Shown here: positions 9,380 through 17,930 of the stretch, piece by piece
Layout of the letters: the number at the start of each line of letters is the position of its first letter
How positions within the stretch are numbered: position 1 is the stretch's first letter
From: Legionella sp. PATHC035
GTDB lineage: Bacteria > Pseudomonadota > Gammaproteobacteria > Legionellales > Legionellaceae
DNA: 64,000 bases
Assembly: GCF_026191115.1 (NCBI RefSeq)
Contig: NZ_JAPHOT010000001.1
Location: forward strand, 744,001 to 808,000
Direction: 5' to 3'
The notes under the pieces: generated by a model
What the model was told of the DNA's origin: nothing
Databases searched by the model: none
Seen by the model: the letters and a program-made list of their open reading frames with translations, nothing else
Program-made: the position numbers and the translations under genes

Positions 9380-9455
9380 GGGCCGTTAGCTCAGGTGGTA
9401 GAGCAGGAGGCTTTTAACCTCTGTGTCATAGGTTCGAATCCTATACGGCCCACCA
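9380..9455 (+). tRNA. tRNA-Lys (anticodon TTT)
   Basis: 76-nt cloverleaf with acceptor stem GGGCCGT/ACGGCCC, anticodon loop CTTTTAA, T-loop GGTTCGAATCC and encoded CCA at 9453-9455. Identical to the next tRNA 37 nt downstream. Confidence 0.97.
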
Positions 9456-9492
9456 GTTTTAGAGTACAGTTTTAAAAAATATTTTGTCCTGC

Positions 9493-9568
9493 GGGCCGTT
9501 AGCTCAGGTGGTAGAGCAGGAGGCTTTTAACCTCTGTGTCATAGGTTCGAATCCTATACGGCCCACCA
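9493..9568 (+). tRNA. tRNA-Lys (anticodon TTT), second copy
   Basis: Same 76-nt sequence as the tRNA-Lys at 9380-9455, including the encoded CCA. This is a tandem duplication with an unrelated spacer. Confidence 0.97.
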
Positions 9569-9638
9569 ATTCTGGTGACTAACCTTCACAATAAACCAGA
9601 AACTCATAGGACAAAATTCATTAAATTAATACCCCATT

Positions 9639-9715
9639 GCGCTCGTAGCTCAGCTGGATAGAGTACTTGGCTTCGAACCAAGGTGTCGGGGGTTCGAGTC
9701 CCTCCGAGCGCGCCA
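9639..9715 (+). tRNA. tRNA-Arg (anticodon TCG)
   Basis: 77-nt cloverleaf with acceptor stem GCGCTCG/CGAGCGC, anticodon arm CTTGG-CTTCGAA-CCAAG, T-arm with GGTTCGAGTCC and encoded CCA. Its 3' part reappears partly at 22071-22108. An integrase 3'-end remnant starts 65 nt downstream, so this tRNA is the likely attachment site of the neighbouring island. Confidence 0.96.
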
Positions 9716-9779
9716 TTTAAAATCAAGCACTTAGCTCTAGTTTGTATCCCAAAACCAAGTTACTGTGACCAAAACCTGT

Positions 9780-9853
9780 CTAAACACGATCAGCCGCATC
9801 TCTGAAATGTGCACTTGAAAGATGGGCATAACGCAACACCATTTCATGATTAG
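9780..9853 (-). pseudogene. Tyrosine recombinase (integrase) C-terminal remnant 1
   Basis: Read on the minus strand the stretch encodes NHEMVLRYAHLSSAHFRDAA then DRV and a TAG stop at 9780. The RYAHLSS segment with its Tyr is the active-site end of phage-type tyrosine recombinases. Upstream sequence is replaced by the palindrome at 9852-9901, so the catalytic core is gone. A closely similar tail is at 13280-13350. Its place beside tRNA-Arg fits an old island integrase. Confidence 0.8.
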
Positions 9854-9901
9854 CAAGCGTAGCCTGTATTAGACGAAGTCGTAATACAGGCTACGCTTGC
9901 T
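9852..9901. repeat. Perfect 20-bp-arm palindrome
   Basis: Arms at 9852-9871 and 9882-9901 are exact reverse complements, with a 10-nt spacer that itself contains GAC-GAA-GTC. It interrupts both the integrase remnant on its left and the ISL3 transposase on its right. Most of it recurs, inverted, at 10383-10421. Confidence 0.9.
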
Positions 9902-10258
9902 CACTCCTTTGCTGTGATAGTGAAATACTTGTTTACGTAAGCTTTCCGTCGCTCTTTGATGTTTCCCTATCCCAGGAAATCTCTGATTAAAATATCGACC
10001 ACAAGATGGACAATAATGCTTATGCGCCCTTATGCACAAATAACTACGACGCAATCCAATCGATTCATGACGGATTCGTCTCATAAAACTGTCCTTTTTA
10101 CGGAGCTTCTTATTACCGCAATGAATACAGCGAACTACCCAGCGATAGCTTACCTCTATGTATACCGGGTTTTCTCCACTTACTCTTTTTATAGAATATC
10201 CAGGTAAATTTAGGATACAATCCTTCTTAGGCATTTTAATCTTCCTTTTGACCGTCAA
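9869..10258 (-). pseudogene. ISL3-family transposase, N-terminal fragment
   Basis: 129-codon frame. Residues about 40-95 hold the ISL3 zinc-ribbon (C-x2-C near VVRCIHCG, then HKHYCPSCGRYFNQRFPGI), followed by an ATESLRKQVF helix. The frame is cut at about residue 118: the last codons are supplied by the palindrome at 9852-9901 rather than by transposase sequence. The DDE catalytic domain is missing. A different ISL3 relic, keeping the C-terminal part, is at 20406-20930. It is non-functional as a transposase. Confidence 0.85.
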
Positions 10259-10382
10259 ATCAAAGGGTTACTCTAGACTAACTTGATTAAAATGCCCCCT
10301 TTTTTGGGGTAGAGCCAGATTATTCACCCGGTACCACCTATTTTCCCACATTAACTTGATTAGAAAGGCAATCTGACCATCA

Positions 10383-10421
10383 CCTGTATTACGACTTCGT
10401 CTAATACAGGCTACGCTTGCT
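10383..10421. repeat. Second, inverted and shortened copy of the palindrome
   Basis: The 37 nt at 10385-10421 are identical to the minus-strand reading of 9852-9888. Its left 11 nt are missing, so arms are reduced to CCTGTATTA/TAATACAGG. With the first copy it brackets the ISL3 fragment. Between 10259 and 10382 there is a short hairpin (CCCC-T-run-GGGG near 10296-10310) and no gene. Confidence 0.85.
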
Positions 10422-10588
10422 AGGCTTACTAGATATGCTATAGAGAAAAATTATTAGATTATTTTTTCCAATAATAAACGGTCGCCAGGAATTTCTCACC
10501 ATACATATTCAATGTGAATTGCCCAAACTGTAACAATTACAGGCTAATTGGGTTGCTATATGATGCAAATATTATCCCACTTCCAAGC

Positions 10589-11134
10589 TTACAAATAATA
10601 TTGGCTGTCTTTATATATAAAAAGATCGCGATGAGTTGCCATGTTATCACGTGTCTCTTCTGCAAATGCCAATAATTGATTAATCTCATTTAAATCAATC
10701 ACTTCTCGAATTGACTCTTTTACATTCCCGGTTTTAAAAAGAGAGGGAGCTCGATTATCAGCTGCTTTAATCAAGGCTTTTAAATCCCGTTTAACTTGTT
10801 TAAGCTCCTGTATTTTTTGAGGTAGCTCAAAAAAATAATCTCTTAAGCGATGGTTGTATTCCGTGAACGCTGATTCTGTTAATTGATCGGTACCAAGGCA
10901 TAGTTTGGCATAGTTATTCATTCTTTCATTTTTAAAATAGTCTTGATTACTTGATGTCTTTAGATCTTGGATGGTTTTTTCATAGATGTTTTTTTGCATC
11001 AAATAACTATACAGAGAGCTCGGTATAAATGCAGCGGGATCAGTTATGGCCTCGATAGATTTTTTTAACTCGACAAACCGAACCTTTAGGTCACTTGCAT
11101 CAACAATATAAGAAAGTTTCTTTTTCTTTCCCAT
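10589..11134 (-). CDS. Hypothetical protein, helical, unknown function
   Basis: 181 residues, charged and mostly helical, without signal peptide or membrane segment. Lys-rich start (MGKKKKLSYIVDASDL), and a Leu/Lys/Glu helix around 105-130 that may coil. I recognise no family. It stands alone in the island, between IS debris and the winged-helix/nucleotidyltransferase pair, and has no clear operon partner. It may be a small effector or island cargo. Confidence 0.5.
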   Translation of the reverse strand: MGKKKKLSYIVDASDLKVRFVELKKSIEAITDPAAFIPSSLYSYLMQKNIYEKTIQDLKTSSNQDYFKNERMNNYAKLCLGTDQLTESAFTEYNHRLRDYFFELPQKIQELKQVKRDLKALIKAADNRAPSLFKTGNVKESIREVIDLNEINQLLAFAEETRDNMATHRDLFIYKDSQYYL

Positions 11135-11934
11135 GGCAGTAGTTTTATTGATAACATATGGGAATTGTATTTTATAATTACAATTTTAACAAGTTTTAAT
11201 CATTAAGAATGCCGTTTTTTATAAAACTCTTGTGGACCTTTGACTCACCCTTCAATTGGCTATGTTCCTATATCCGAAGTTTTTTATTAATGCAATCACA
11301 GCTCCTCTGTAATTGTTTCATCATCCCACCACTCGTTTATCTCTCTTGCATTCCTCGTGCGGTCATAAATACTTCTACAGACATTACCCTCGATGCGGCA
11401 GTTGAAATTATACAATTTTCTTCTTTTAGTACTATATCAATCTACAGTCCTAAAGATAAATTAGTATTTAGTTGCTAGCCCAGGAGCTCTTTTTCTATAA
11501 TCGTAGGGAATTGTTTTATCAAAACCAACTTCAATAGGAGCATTCCTTTAATGCTGCTAATGATGGAAACGGATTGGTAAGTGCCCAAAATCCCTGCGCT
11601 GTACTCTCTTCGTTCTTTTAATTTTCAGTTTCCAACTTGAAAATCGGAAACTAAAATACTAATGATTTCACAAAAATAAATTGTATCTTTTCATGCTTAA
11701 AGGACTTATTCCTGTATATGCATTGTAAGCCTCTTGATCAACTCTTAATGATCCTATAATTTTTTGTGTTTATGGCGCTAGTCATTTCTATGAATAAAAA
11801 CAAAGGTCGTATAATTGATAAAAGGAAGCATGGCCATATAGATTTACAATAATATAAAACTTATACCCTTCTCACTTCCAGACAAAAAGGATAATGAATA
11901 TTAAATTTAACCTTAAATTGTATTTAAGATTTCC
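11135..11934. other. Gene-poor stretch holding a decayed copy of the downstream promoter
   Basis: No convincing gene. Positions 11627-11652 carry an inverted repeat (AGTTTCC/GGAAACT), and 11686-11700 carry the same start region as the gene at 12000 (CTTTTCATGCTTAAAGG). The frame opened at 11693 ends after 11 codons. This looks like the relic of a duplicated operator plus gene start. An 89-codon hydrophobic frame at 11209-11478 has no supporting features. Confidence 0.6.
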
Positions 11935-11973
11935 AGTTTCCAATTTGGAAATCGGAAACTTACATGCTATAAT
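11935..11973 (+). promoter_or_regulatory. Promoter and candidate operator of the winged-helix/nucleotidyltransferase pair
   Basis: Inverted repeat AGTTTCC (11935-11941) and GGAAACT (11954-11960) with an inner CCAATTTGG, followed by an extended -10 (TGCTATAAT, 11965-11973). The repeat would overlap the -35 region, a position suited to autorepression by the winged-helix protein encoded at 12000. Confidence 0.6.
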
Positions 11974-11999
11974 CCCATTAAAATAGACTGGAGCTTTTC

Positions 12000-12524
12000 A
12001 TGCTTAAAGGTCAAGACATAGCTATTCTCATTAAATTGCTTTTAAAAAATAACACTAAAGAAAAAATTGAATTTAAAAGCATAGCTCATGAACTTTACAT
12101 CAGCCAATCTGAAGTAACCAAAAGTATTAAAAGACTAGAGATTACAAAGCTTTTAACGCGTTATTCGGATAATAGCATTGAATTACATAAGCATGAGCTT
12201 ATGGAGTTTTTTGTCCATAGTGTGAAGTATCATTTTCCAGCGGAAATTAATATAGCAACACGAGGCATGCCAGCAGCTTATAGCTCTCCTTATTTTAAAA
12301 AATTAATTTTGAGTGAGGAATCCTATGTATGGCCTTATATGAATGGTGATACAAAAGGACTAGCTCTAACCCCTATATACAAAACATTACCCAACGCGTT
12401 GTATAGAAACCCTGATGAAAATTTTTATGCCATTATTAGTGCGCTTGACCTGATCCGATTAGGTGGCAAACGAGAAAATAAAATTGCAAAAGAACTATTG
12501 GAACATTTCGTATGGAATCAATAA
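12000..12524 (+). CDS. Winged-helix DNA-binding protein, partner of a nucleotidyltransferase
   Basis: 174 residues. The N-terminal 60 form a winged helix of MarR-like type (FKSIAHELYISQSEVTKSIK is the helix-turn-helix, residues about 22-42). The rest is a helical domain with RGMPAAYSSPYFKKL. GGAG precedes the ATG. The next gene overlaps by 13 nt and encodes a nucleotidyltransferase. The arrangement resembles AbiE-like type IV toxin-antitoxin pairs, in which the first protein represses its own promoter through an inverted repeat, and such a repeat lies upstream. The toxin-antitoxin role is inferred. Confidence 0.65.
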   Translation: MLKGQDIAILIKLLLKNNTKEKIEFKSIAHELYISQSEVTKSIKRLEITKLLTRYSDNSIELHKHELMEFFVHSVKYHFPAEINIATRGMPAAYSSPYFKKLILSEESYVWPYMNGDTKGLALTPIYKTLPNALYRNPDENFYAIISALDLIRLGGKRENKIAKELLEHFVWNQ

Positions 12525-13204
12525 GAGTTAAACAAAATAATGAAGCACTTTATAAGGCAGCAACCCTTTTAAAAGATCTAAATGAGCACGTTGTTTATGT
12601 CGGTGGCAGAATCGTTGGACTATTAATCACTGATGTAATAGAAGATGATGTACGACCAACGTATGATATTGATGTCGCTCTGGACTTAGGAAGAACTGAT
12701 ATTGTTGCCCATTACTCTTTACAGAAAAAACTGGAAAGCTTAGGTTTTTGACCGGATAGGAATATCAATTGCAGATATATATTAGAGGATTTTATGATTG
12801 ATGTCATGTATACCGATGGTGTTTTACAAGGAATCAATTCAAATTGGTATCAGGCGGGTTTTGACAATGCAATTGAGATTCAGATTAAAGACAAAAAAAT
12901 TAAAATACTCAATGCAGTCTATTTCATCGCCACAAAACTTGAGGCATTCACCGATAGAGCCTATAAGAATAATGATTATTGGGATTGTAAGGATTTAGAA
13001 GATATCATCAATGTTATTAATGGCAGACCTGAATTATTAGTAGAAATAATGAACTCACCAAAAGATGTTGTCCAATTTATTTCAGGATACTTTAAAAAGC
13101 TCATTGAAGATCCTAAATGGTTAGAGGCGATAAAAACAATCGCTCGGCTTGAACGCTCTAGAAGTATTGTTTTAGGTGCAATAGAAAAAATTAGCGTCTT
13201 ATAA
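12512..13204 (+). pseudogene. Nucleotidyltransferase (AbiEii-like), broken by in-frame TGA
   Basis: One continuous frame except for TGA at 12749-12751. Before it: VYVGGRIVGLL, then YDIDVAL, the G-G and D-x-D signature of MNT-fold nucleotidyltransferases. After it the frame goes on without shift: PDRNINCRYILEDFMIDVMY, then a helical tail with ATKLEAFTDR and DLEDIINVING to 13204. Related proteins read GF-x-PD at this point, so TGA replaces a sense codon, probably CGA or AGA (Arg). Without suppression the product stops at 79 residues and lacks the C-terminal half. The upstream winged-helix gene is intact. Confidence 0.8.
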
Positions 13205-13279
13205 ATTGAACTATTAAAAATCTCAATTTGGGTTTATTTAATACAAAATGATTAACTTTATTCTGTGACCAAAACGTGT

Positions 13280-13350
13280 CTAAACACGTTCAGCCGCAGC
13301 TCTCAGGTGTGCACTTGAAAGGTGTGCATAGCGCAGTACCATTTCAAAAT
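13280..13350 (-). pseudogene. Tyrosine recombinase (integrase) C-terminal remnant 2
   Basis: Minus strand reads FEMVLRYAHLSSAHLRAAAE then RV and a TAG stop, the same integrase tail as at 9780-9853 with a few substitutions. The 3' flank (TGTGACCAAAACGTGTC) is also shared. The upstream part is lost; IS3-type sequence begins a few bases away, suggesting the IS landed in the integrase. Confidence 0.8.
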
Positions 13351-13412
13351 GAAGTGGTCTAATAAATCTGTACGCCCCAGTTAAGGGATAATTTAGTTAA
13401 CTAGAGAAAGTA

Positions 13413-13983
13413 ATGCCGGTAAGAAAGAAATACCCAAAAGAGTTTAAACTTGATGTATTCGCTTGTTATTAGAGCAGGGTTATGGAGTCACGAAGAAAAT
13501 AAATGCCTTAAAAGGAAATCTTAAAGACGGCGGCGCTCTTCTTTGATCAAGATTTGTTGCCCAAAATAAGAAGAACTGGCCAGTTGGCGTAATGTGCCAA
13601 CTATGAGACATTACACGGCATGGATATTACAGTTATCAGCAACTCCAAAGAAATAAACCTGATGTCCCGGAGGATCAGGAGATTATTGGGTAAAGAACTT
13701 AGCTTATGCGAGCCAGTATTGTTATGAAAGCCGCAGGATAAAGAATGCTTTAGATACATTAGGCTATCCAGTCGGCCAAAGACGAACTCAAAGCTTAATG
13801 AAAGAAGCTCAAGTTTTTGTTCGCTATCGAAGGAAATACAAAGTGACAACCCATAGCAACCATAAACAACCGGTTTATAAAACCGTTTTAAATAGACAGT
13901 TTGATGTTAAAGCAAATAAAGCGTACATATCCGACAGACTGGGGGAACTCAATATGCAAGCTATCAATAACGTAACTTATTAA
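13413..13983 (+). pseudogene. IS3-family transposase remnant (OrfA and OrfB pieces)
   Basis: OrfA begins at 13413 with MPVRKKYPKEFKLDVFACY and hits a stop; a shifted frame continues with LLLEQGYGVTKKINALKGN. OrfB pieces follow: YGSRRIKNALDTLGYPVGQR, then RRTQSLMKEAQVFVRYRRKY, then KVTTHSNHKQPVYKTVLNRQ and FDVKANKAYISD, ending at 13983 where the DDE core should begin. Several frameshifts, stops and a 3' truncation make it inactive. These segments are characteristic of IS3-family (IS150-type) OrfB. Confidence 0.85.
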
Positions 13984-14016
13984 CGAGCAAAGGCTATATT
14001 GGCAGTATGAGTAAGA

Positions 14017-14043
14017 CCTTTCCCGCGGCTTGCCGCAGGAAGG
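14017..14043 (-). terminator. GC-rich hairpin after the effector-like gene
   Basis: Imperfect inverted repeat (CCTTTCCCGCGGC / GCCGCAGGAAGG) 16 bp past the stop of the minus-strand gene at 14059. The following bases are only moderately T-rich (TCTTAC), so it is a candidate terminator. Confidence 0.45.
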
Positions 14044-14058
14044 TTCATTTGTAGCTTT

Positions 14059-14955
14059 TTACCAAGGTTTCATATTAAAAGGAGATGGGTGAAAATTCAC
14101 TTGTTCCTCCTCCCCTTTTTCCGTCGTTTTAGGCTCTATATCCTTATTTCGCTCAATTGCCCCTTGTTTAGAGGCTGTATTATACAGCTTGGGTTCCATT
14201 GAAAGTGGATTTGGAGCAATACTATGTTCTTTTGTGACCTCATCCTTTTCTTGTGCTTTCGGACTGGGTACGGGCACCAAATTATCTGCTAGCCTTTGGA
14301 TAAATCTATCGTATAAGGCTAGTGTGGGCGTGGTCATACGAAGAGAACGTATATTTCCTTTTTCATCCTGAGTAATATGTATGCAATCATCGGAAAGATT
14401 ATTTTCTTCTTTAAAATCATTGAATTCTTTGATAATCGCTTCCATGAATTTTTTTAATTCATGCCGTTGCTTTGGAGTTAATTCATTAGGATCATAGTGT
14501 AATTCAAGCTTAAGAGTCATTGATTCACGATCACTATCAACCAACAATTTCCCATCAGCAATCAATTTTTCAATTATTTCTGGGTCAAAACCAGACTCTA
14601 AATCAAGTTCTTCTGTACCAAACACGCCTGCCAATTCATCTTCAGACCCAACTACTTTACCTGATTTAGTTAGGAATTGTTCTGCACCAGGACTCGCTTT
14701 TTCCTCAGATGTCTTCTTATCAGAAGTGGCACTATCATCTTCGCCACCACCTGCGCCATGTCCGGAACAAAGGCGCTTTGGTGCGATTTCTCTAAAACAA
14801 GTCCCGCAGCGTACTTTTGCACCTTCCTCAGCAGCCTCTTTTTTTTCTGCTTCCTTTCTAAATTGTTGTAAAGCTAATGCTATAGAGGAGGTTCGGGGTT
14901 CATCTGCCGTTATGGATTCAGGTACAGGCTGATTCTTTTCTTTGTCTTTTTTCAT
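14059..14955 (-). CDS. Effector-like acidic protein with Cys pair, unknown function
   Basis: 298 residues, no signal peptide or membrane segment. The N-terminus is charged; about 45-67 holds VRCGTCFREIAPKRLCSGHG, a C-x2-C plus C-x-x-H arrangement that could bind zinc. A Ser/Glu/Lys-rich linker is followed by a mixed domain (about 120-225) and a C-terminal tail with EKGEEEQ shortly before the end, the kind of glutamate-rich block reported in Dot/Icm translocation signals. ATG at 14955 has TGGAG upstream; an ATG 8 codons earlier (14979) has none. No recognised family. Confidence 0.6.
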   Translation of the reverse strand: MKKDKEKNQPVPESITADEPRTSSIALALQQFRKEAEKKEAAEEGAKVRCGTCFREIAPKRLCSGHGAGGGEDDSATSDKKTSEEKASPGAEQFLTKSGKVVGSEDELAGVFGTEELDLESGFDPEIIEKLIADGKLLVDSDRESMTLKLELHYDPNELTPKQRHELKKFMEAIIKEFNDFKEENNLSDDCIHITQDEKGNIRSLRMTTPTLALYDRFIQRLADNLVPVPSPKAQEKDEVTKEHSIAPNPLSMEPKLYNTASKQGAIERNKDIEPKTTEKGEEEQVNFHPSPFNMKPW

Positions 14956-15173
14956 GAGAATACTCCAGTGCAAGTTCATAATGGTTTAATCCGAATAAAG
15001 ATTTAGTTATCTGTTATTATATCGAGTTAAAAAAAACCAATTGTATATAAAATGTACGGATGCATCGTGTGTTTGCTTACCCACTGATATCTATGTAACA
15101 CTGAACTTAAAAATCAATTCAGACTAAATTTGTTTAGAGAGTTTTCTTATTTAAAGAGGCTTAGACAGAACGA

Positions 15174-15866
15174 ATGAAAGATAAATCAATATTGCTTGTA
15201 GAAGATAACGTTAAGTTAGCAAATTACCTCAAAGAAAGCTTACAAGAAGCAGGTTATGATGTTTCTATTGAAAAACGTGGTGATAGAGCGGTCTATCGCA
15301 TCATTCGTGAGCAACCTTGCCTAGTAATATTGGATATAATGCTTCCTGGCATGAATGGAGATCAAATATGCCATACCATTAGAGATGAGTATTTGGGGAA
15401 AATACTCATGCTAACAGCAATTAATGATACTGAAAGTGAAGTATCTTCTTTAAATTTAGGAGCAGATGACTACTTAACTAAACCTGTTGCAGACGAAGTT
15501 TTGAAAGCAAGAATAGAGGCATTGTTACGTCGACCCAATTTAGTTAATAATCAAAATCAATTTCACTTTGGCAATTTTTCTATCAATTTTAGTACTAAGA
15601 GTGTTCATCTCTTTGATAAAGAAATTTCAATAAGTACCAGTGACTTTGAAATGCTTGCTTTGTTGGTTAAGAACCATGATAGGTTGCTGAGTCGAGATAG
15701 CATTATGTATGCTCTTTCTGGGCATGAGTATGATGGGGTTGATAGAGGTATCGATTTAAAAATATCACGTTTAAGAAAAGCATTGAATGATAGTAATAAA
15801 AAGCCCTATCGTATAAAAACAATCCATAAAAAAGGATATATATTTGTATCAGCGGCTTGGGAATAA
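15174..15866 (+). CDS. OmpR-family response regulator, RstA-like
   Basis: Receiver domain 1-120 with acidic pocket (LLVEDN), phospho-acceptor Asp in LVILDIMLPGMNGD, Thr in MLTA and Lys in DDYLTKP. Winged-helix output domain 130-228 with RGIDLKISRLRKALND and IKTIHKKGYIFV. The GDRAVYRI and GVDRGIDLKISRLR segments resemble RstA. The candidate partner kinase (17931-19541) lies on the other strand behind an ankyrin gene, an unusual layout, since such pairs are usually adjacent and co-oriented. Confidence 0.9.
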   Translation: MKDKSILLVEDNVKLANYLKESLQEAGYDVSIEKRGDRAVYRIIREQPCLVILDIMLPGMNGDQICHTIRDEYLGKILMLTAINDTESEVSSLNLGADDYLTKPVADEVLKARIEALLRRPNLVNNQNQFHFGNFSINFSTKSVHLFDKEISISTSDFEMLALLVKNHDRLLSRDSIMYALSGHEYDGVDRGIDLKISRLRKALNDSNKKPYRIKTIHKKGYIFVSAAWE

Positions 15867-16103
15867 ATACAGAACAGCCACCAATCTAATGTAAGACTTA
15901 TCAAAAATAGTAAAAAATTCTTTTGCCTCGACCTTTGGGTTTTTCGTCCAGTTATGAAGTCTTCACCAAATATATCACAAATCTATAATCATTTACCCTC
16001 GGCAAAAGTATCACTTTAGAACGCTCGTACAATATATATACATTTGAGCCGAGTGTTTTTGATAAAATCAACCTATCATTTTAAGTAATAGTCGAGATGA
16101 CCC

Positions 16104-17927
16104 ATGAAAGACGCTGCAATAGAAATCTTAATATATAAACCTGATCCAGATCATCCACTGCCTGAAAATCAGAGAGGTGTGGTGATAAATCCTCACTTAA
16201 AACAACGATTCAAGCAATTTCTTCCAATTGGCGTCTATTTAGAAGGCTCTGATTTGAAGTATTATTTTTTCGATCAGTGTGATAATTCACCAAAAATCTA
16301 CAGTAGTTTGGATGAACTCAAACGAGACTTACCGGAAGAACTAGACAATATATTTGAGAAAAACCCAAAATTATTTATTATGGGCCATGCTGGTGGTGGC
16401 GAGTATGGTATGGGTAATTGCCATGGCCCAAGTGAGCAGTTATATGATGATAATTTTGATAATTTGTTACATGGTTTTAAACGAGCATTGCCCGCATATC
16501 ATGGTGAAGTTTTTGTGACTTTAGAAGGTTGTAACACAGACAATCAACTTAATGCTGCAGCAAACTCACAGGAAAAAACATTTTTAGAAAGAGTATCAAT
16601 GAAATATCCAGAAATCACGTTTGGTGGAACTGGACCATGGAATGCGCAAGATGTACAGACCGGCTTCCGATCCCTTTCGCCCACATCCCCTATCACATCG
16701 ATGGCAGGTAATATTTGGAAGGCTGGAAATAGTGTTATTTTTCATTATGGTCAATATCAAGTTGCCGTTCGTAAATCTTTATTTGCCTCAACAGAAACAG
16801 CTAAAGAATTAAAAGTTAACACTATAGAATATGCCCGTGCAATTCTAGGTAAAGACGAAGCCGATGAACTGATAGCAAAAATCGCTTTAAATCGAGAGAT
16901 TCTAAACATTCAAGATTTAAAGAAAATTGATGGTTTTCCAGAATTGCGATTTGTAGGAGAAGATATTGCAAAGTTTGTTGAACAGGAAAAGCAAATATTA
17001 GGCAAAGAACAAGAAAATTATTTAAACCGTGTCCGTGATATCTTGGATCGGGCGACCCCTATAGCACAACTGACAGATAGAGATGTACTAGAACTTCTCT
17101 TAGGTTTAAAAGAACCTTCTGTATTTAAAAGTGATGAGGACTTGCTAGAGTCAATTCTGGCTAATAAAGCTTTGTTAAACCTGGCAATGGTAAGTTGTGG
17201 AAAAGTCCTAATTGGTGGCCCAAGTAATGACAGTATCATTGCTTTATTATTAAAACATGGCGCTGACATTAATAGTGCTGATAAAATAAGCATGACGGCT
17301 TTGCACTATGCGGTACAGAATTTTTATAATTATAGAAAAGAGCCCTTACATCTCATTAAACAGTTATTAGAGTGTGGTGCTAGTCTTGAAGTGCGAAATG
17401 AAAAAGGACAGACTCCTATCGAGACAGCGCAAGAACATAGCAAAGATGGACGAGTAACTGCTAGTGATAAACTTCTCGCATCTTTGAAATCTAGCAATTC
17501 GCCACCAACTCCCATAGAACTAAAACAATCTGTTAGACAAATATTTCAGATGAGTCAACACAAGGCTGATGAACTACTTTCATTGCCCATTGCGAAACGT
17601 GAATACAGCAAATGTAGTGAAGGCACTCTTTATATTCCTGGAGATGCAGTGGAAAAATTGCATGCAATCTTGCAATCTGCAAAGGGGGATACTGAGCAAT
17701 TATCGGCGTTTGAATCCGAGCTTAGTATGGTAATCAGTGCTCTTGAAAAAGGCATTGGAACTGGAGAAGTAGTTGATGGCGAGGAAGATGAATTTATTCC
17801 TAAACGTTTTGAAAATGCAAAACTCAAGTTAACAGCGGTTATGGACGCACTGGTTGAGATGAAACAAGAGATGGATACGTCACAAGATGCTAAAGTTGGG
17901 GACCAACTTCTAAAACTAATATCCTAA
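16104..17927 (+). CDS. Ankyrin-repeat effector candidate with caspase-like (clan CD) protease fold
   Basis: 607 residues, no signal peptide. Residues 88-145 show two hydrophobic strands each ending in a possible catalytic residue: PKLFIMGHAGGG (His95) and EVFVTLEGCNT (Cys143). The 48-residue spacing and the strand-His-Gly / strand-Gly-Cys pattern are those of clan CD cysteine peptidases (caspases, clostripain, MARTX CPD). Residues about 370-460 contain two or three ankyrin repeats (LLLKHGADINSADK, TALHYAV, LLECGASLEVRNEKGQTPIE). The C-terminus is helical. It sits between a response regulator and its probable kinase, 3 bp from the kinase stop. The protease assignment is inference; the ankyrin call is firm. 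Confidence 0.75.
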   Translation: MKDAAIEILIYKPDPDHPLPENQRGVVINPHLKQRFKQFLPIGVYLEGSDLKYYFFDQCDNSPKIYSSLDELKRDLPEELDNIFEKNPKLFIMGHAGGGEYGMGNCHGPSEQLYDDNFDNLLHGFKRALPAYHGEVFVTLEGCNTDNQLNAAANSQEKTFLERVSMKYPEITFGGTGPWNAQDVQTGFRSLSPTSPITSMAGNIWKAGNSVIFHYGQYQVAVRKSLFASTETAKELKVNTIEYARAILGKDEADELIAKIALNREILNIQDLKKIDGFPELRFVGEDIAKFVEQEKQILGKEQENYLNRVRDILDRATPIAQLTDRDVLELLLGLKEPSVFKSDEDLLESILANKALLNLAMVSCGKVLIGGPSNDSIIALLLKHGADINSADKISMTALHYAVQNFYNYRKEPLHLIKQLLECGASLEVRNEKGQTPIETAQEHSKDGRVTASDKLLASLKSSNSPPTPIELKQSVRQIFQMSQHKADELLSLPIAKREYSKCSEGTLYIPGDAVEKLHAILQSAKGDTEQLSAFESELSMVISALEKGIGTGEVVDGEEDEFIPKRFENAKLKLTAVMDALVEMKQEMDTSQDAKVGDQLLKLIS

Positions 17928-17930
17928 TCG

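Noticed and set aside
11209-11478. 89-codon hydrophobic frame in the island
   Set aside because: No ribosome site, no domain, and composition fits random AT-rich sequence.
12749-12751. TGA as selenocysteine or programmed read-through
   Set aside because: No SECIS-like hairpin seen next to it, and homologues of this type have an ordinary residue at the position; a nonsense mutation is simpler.
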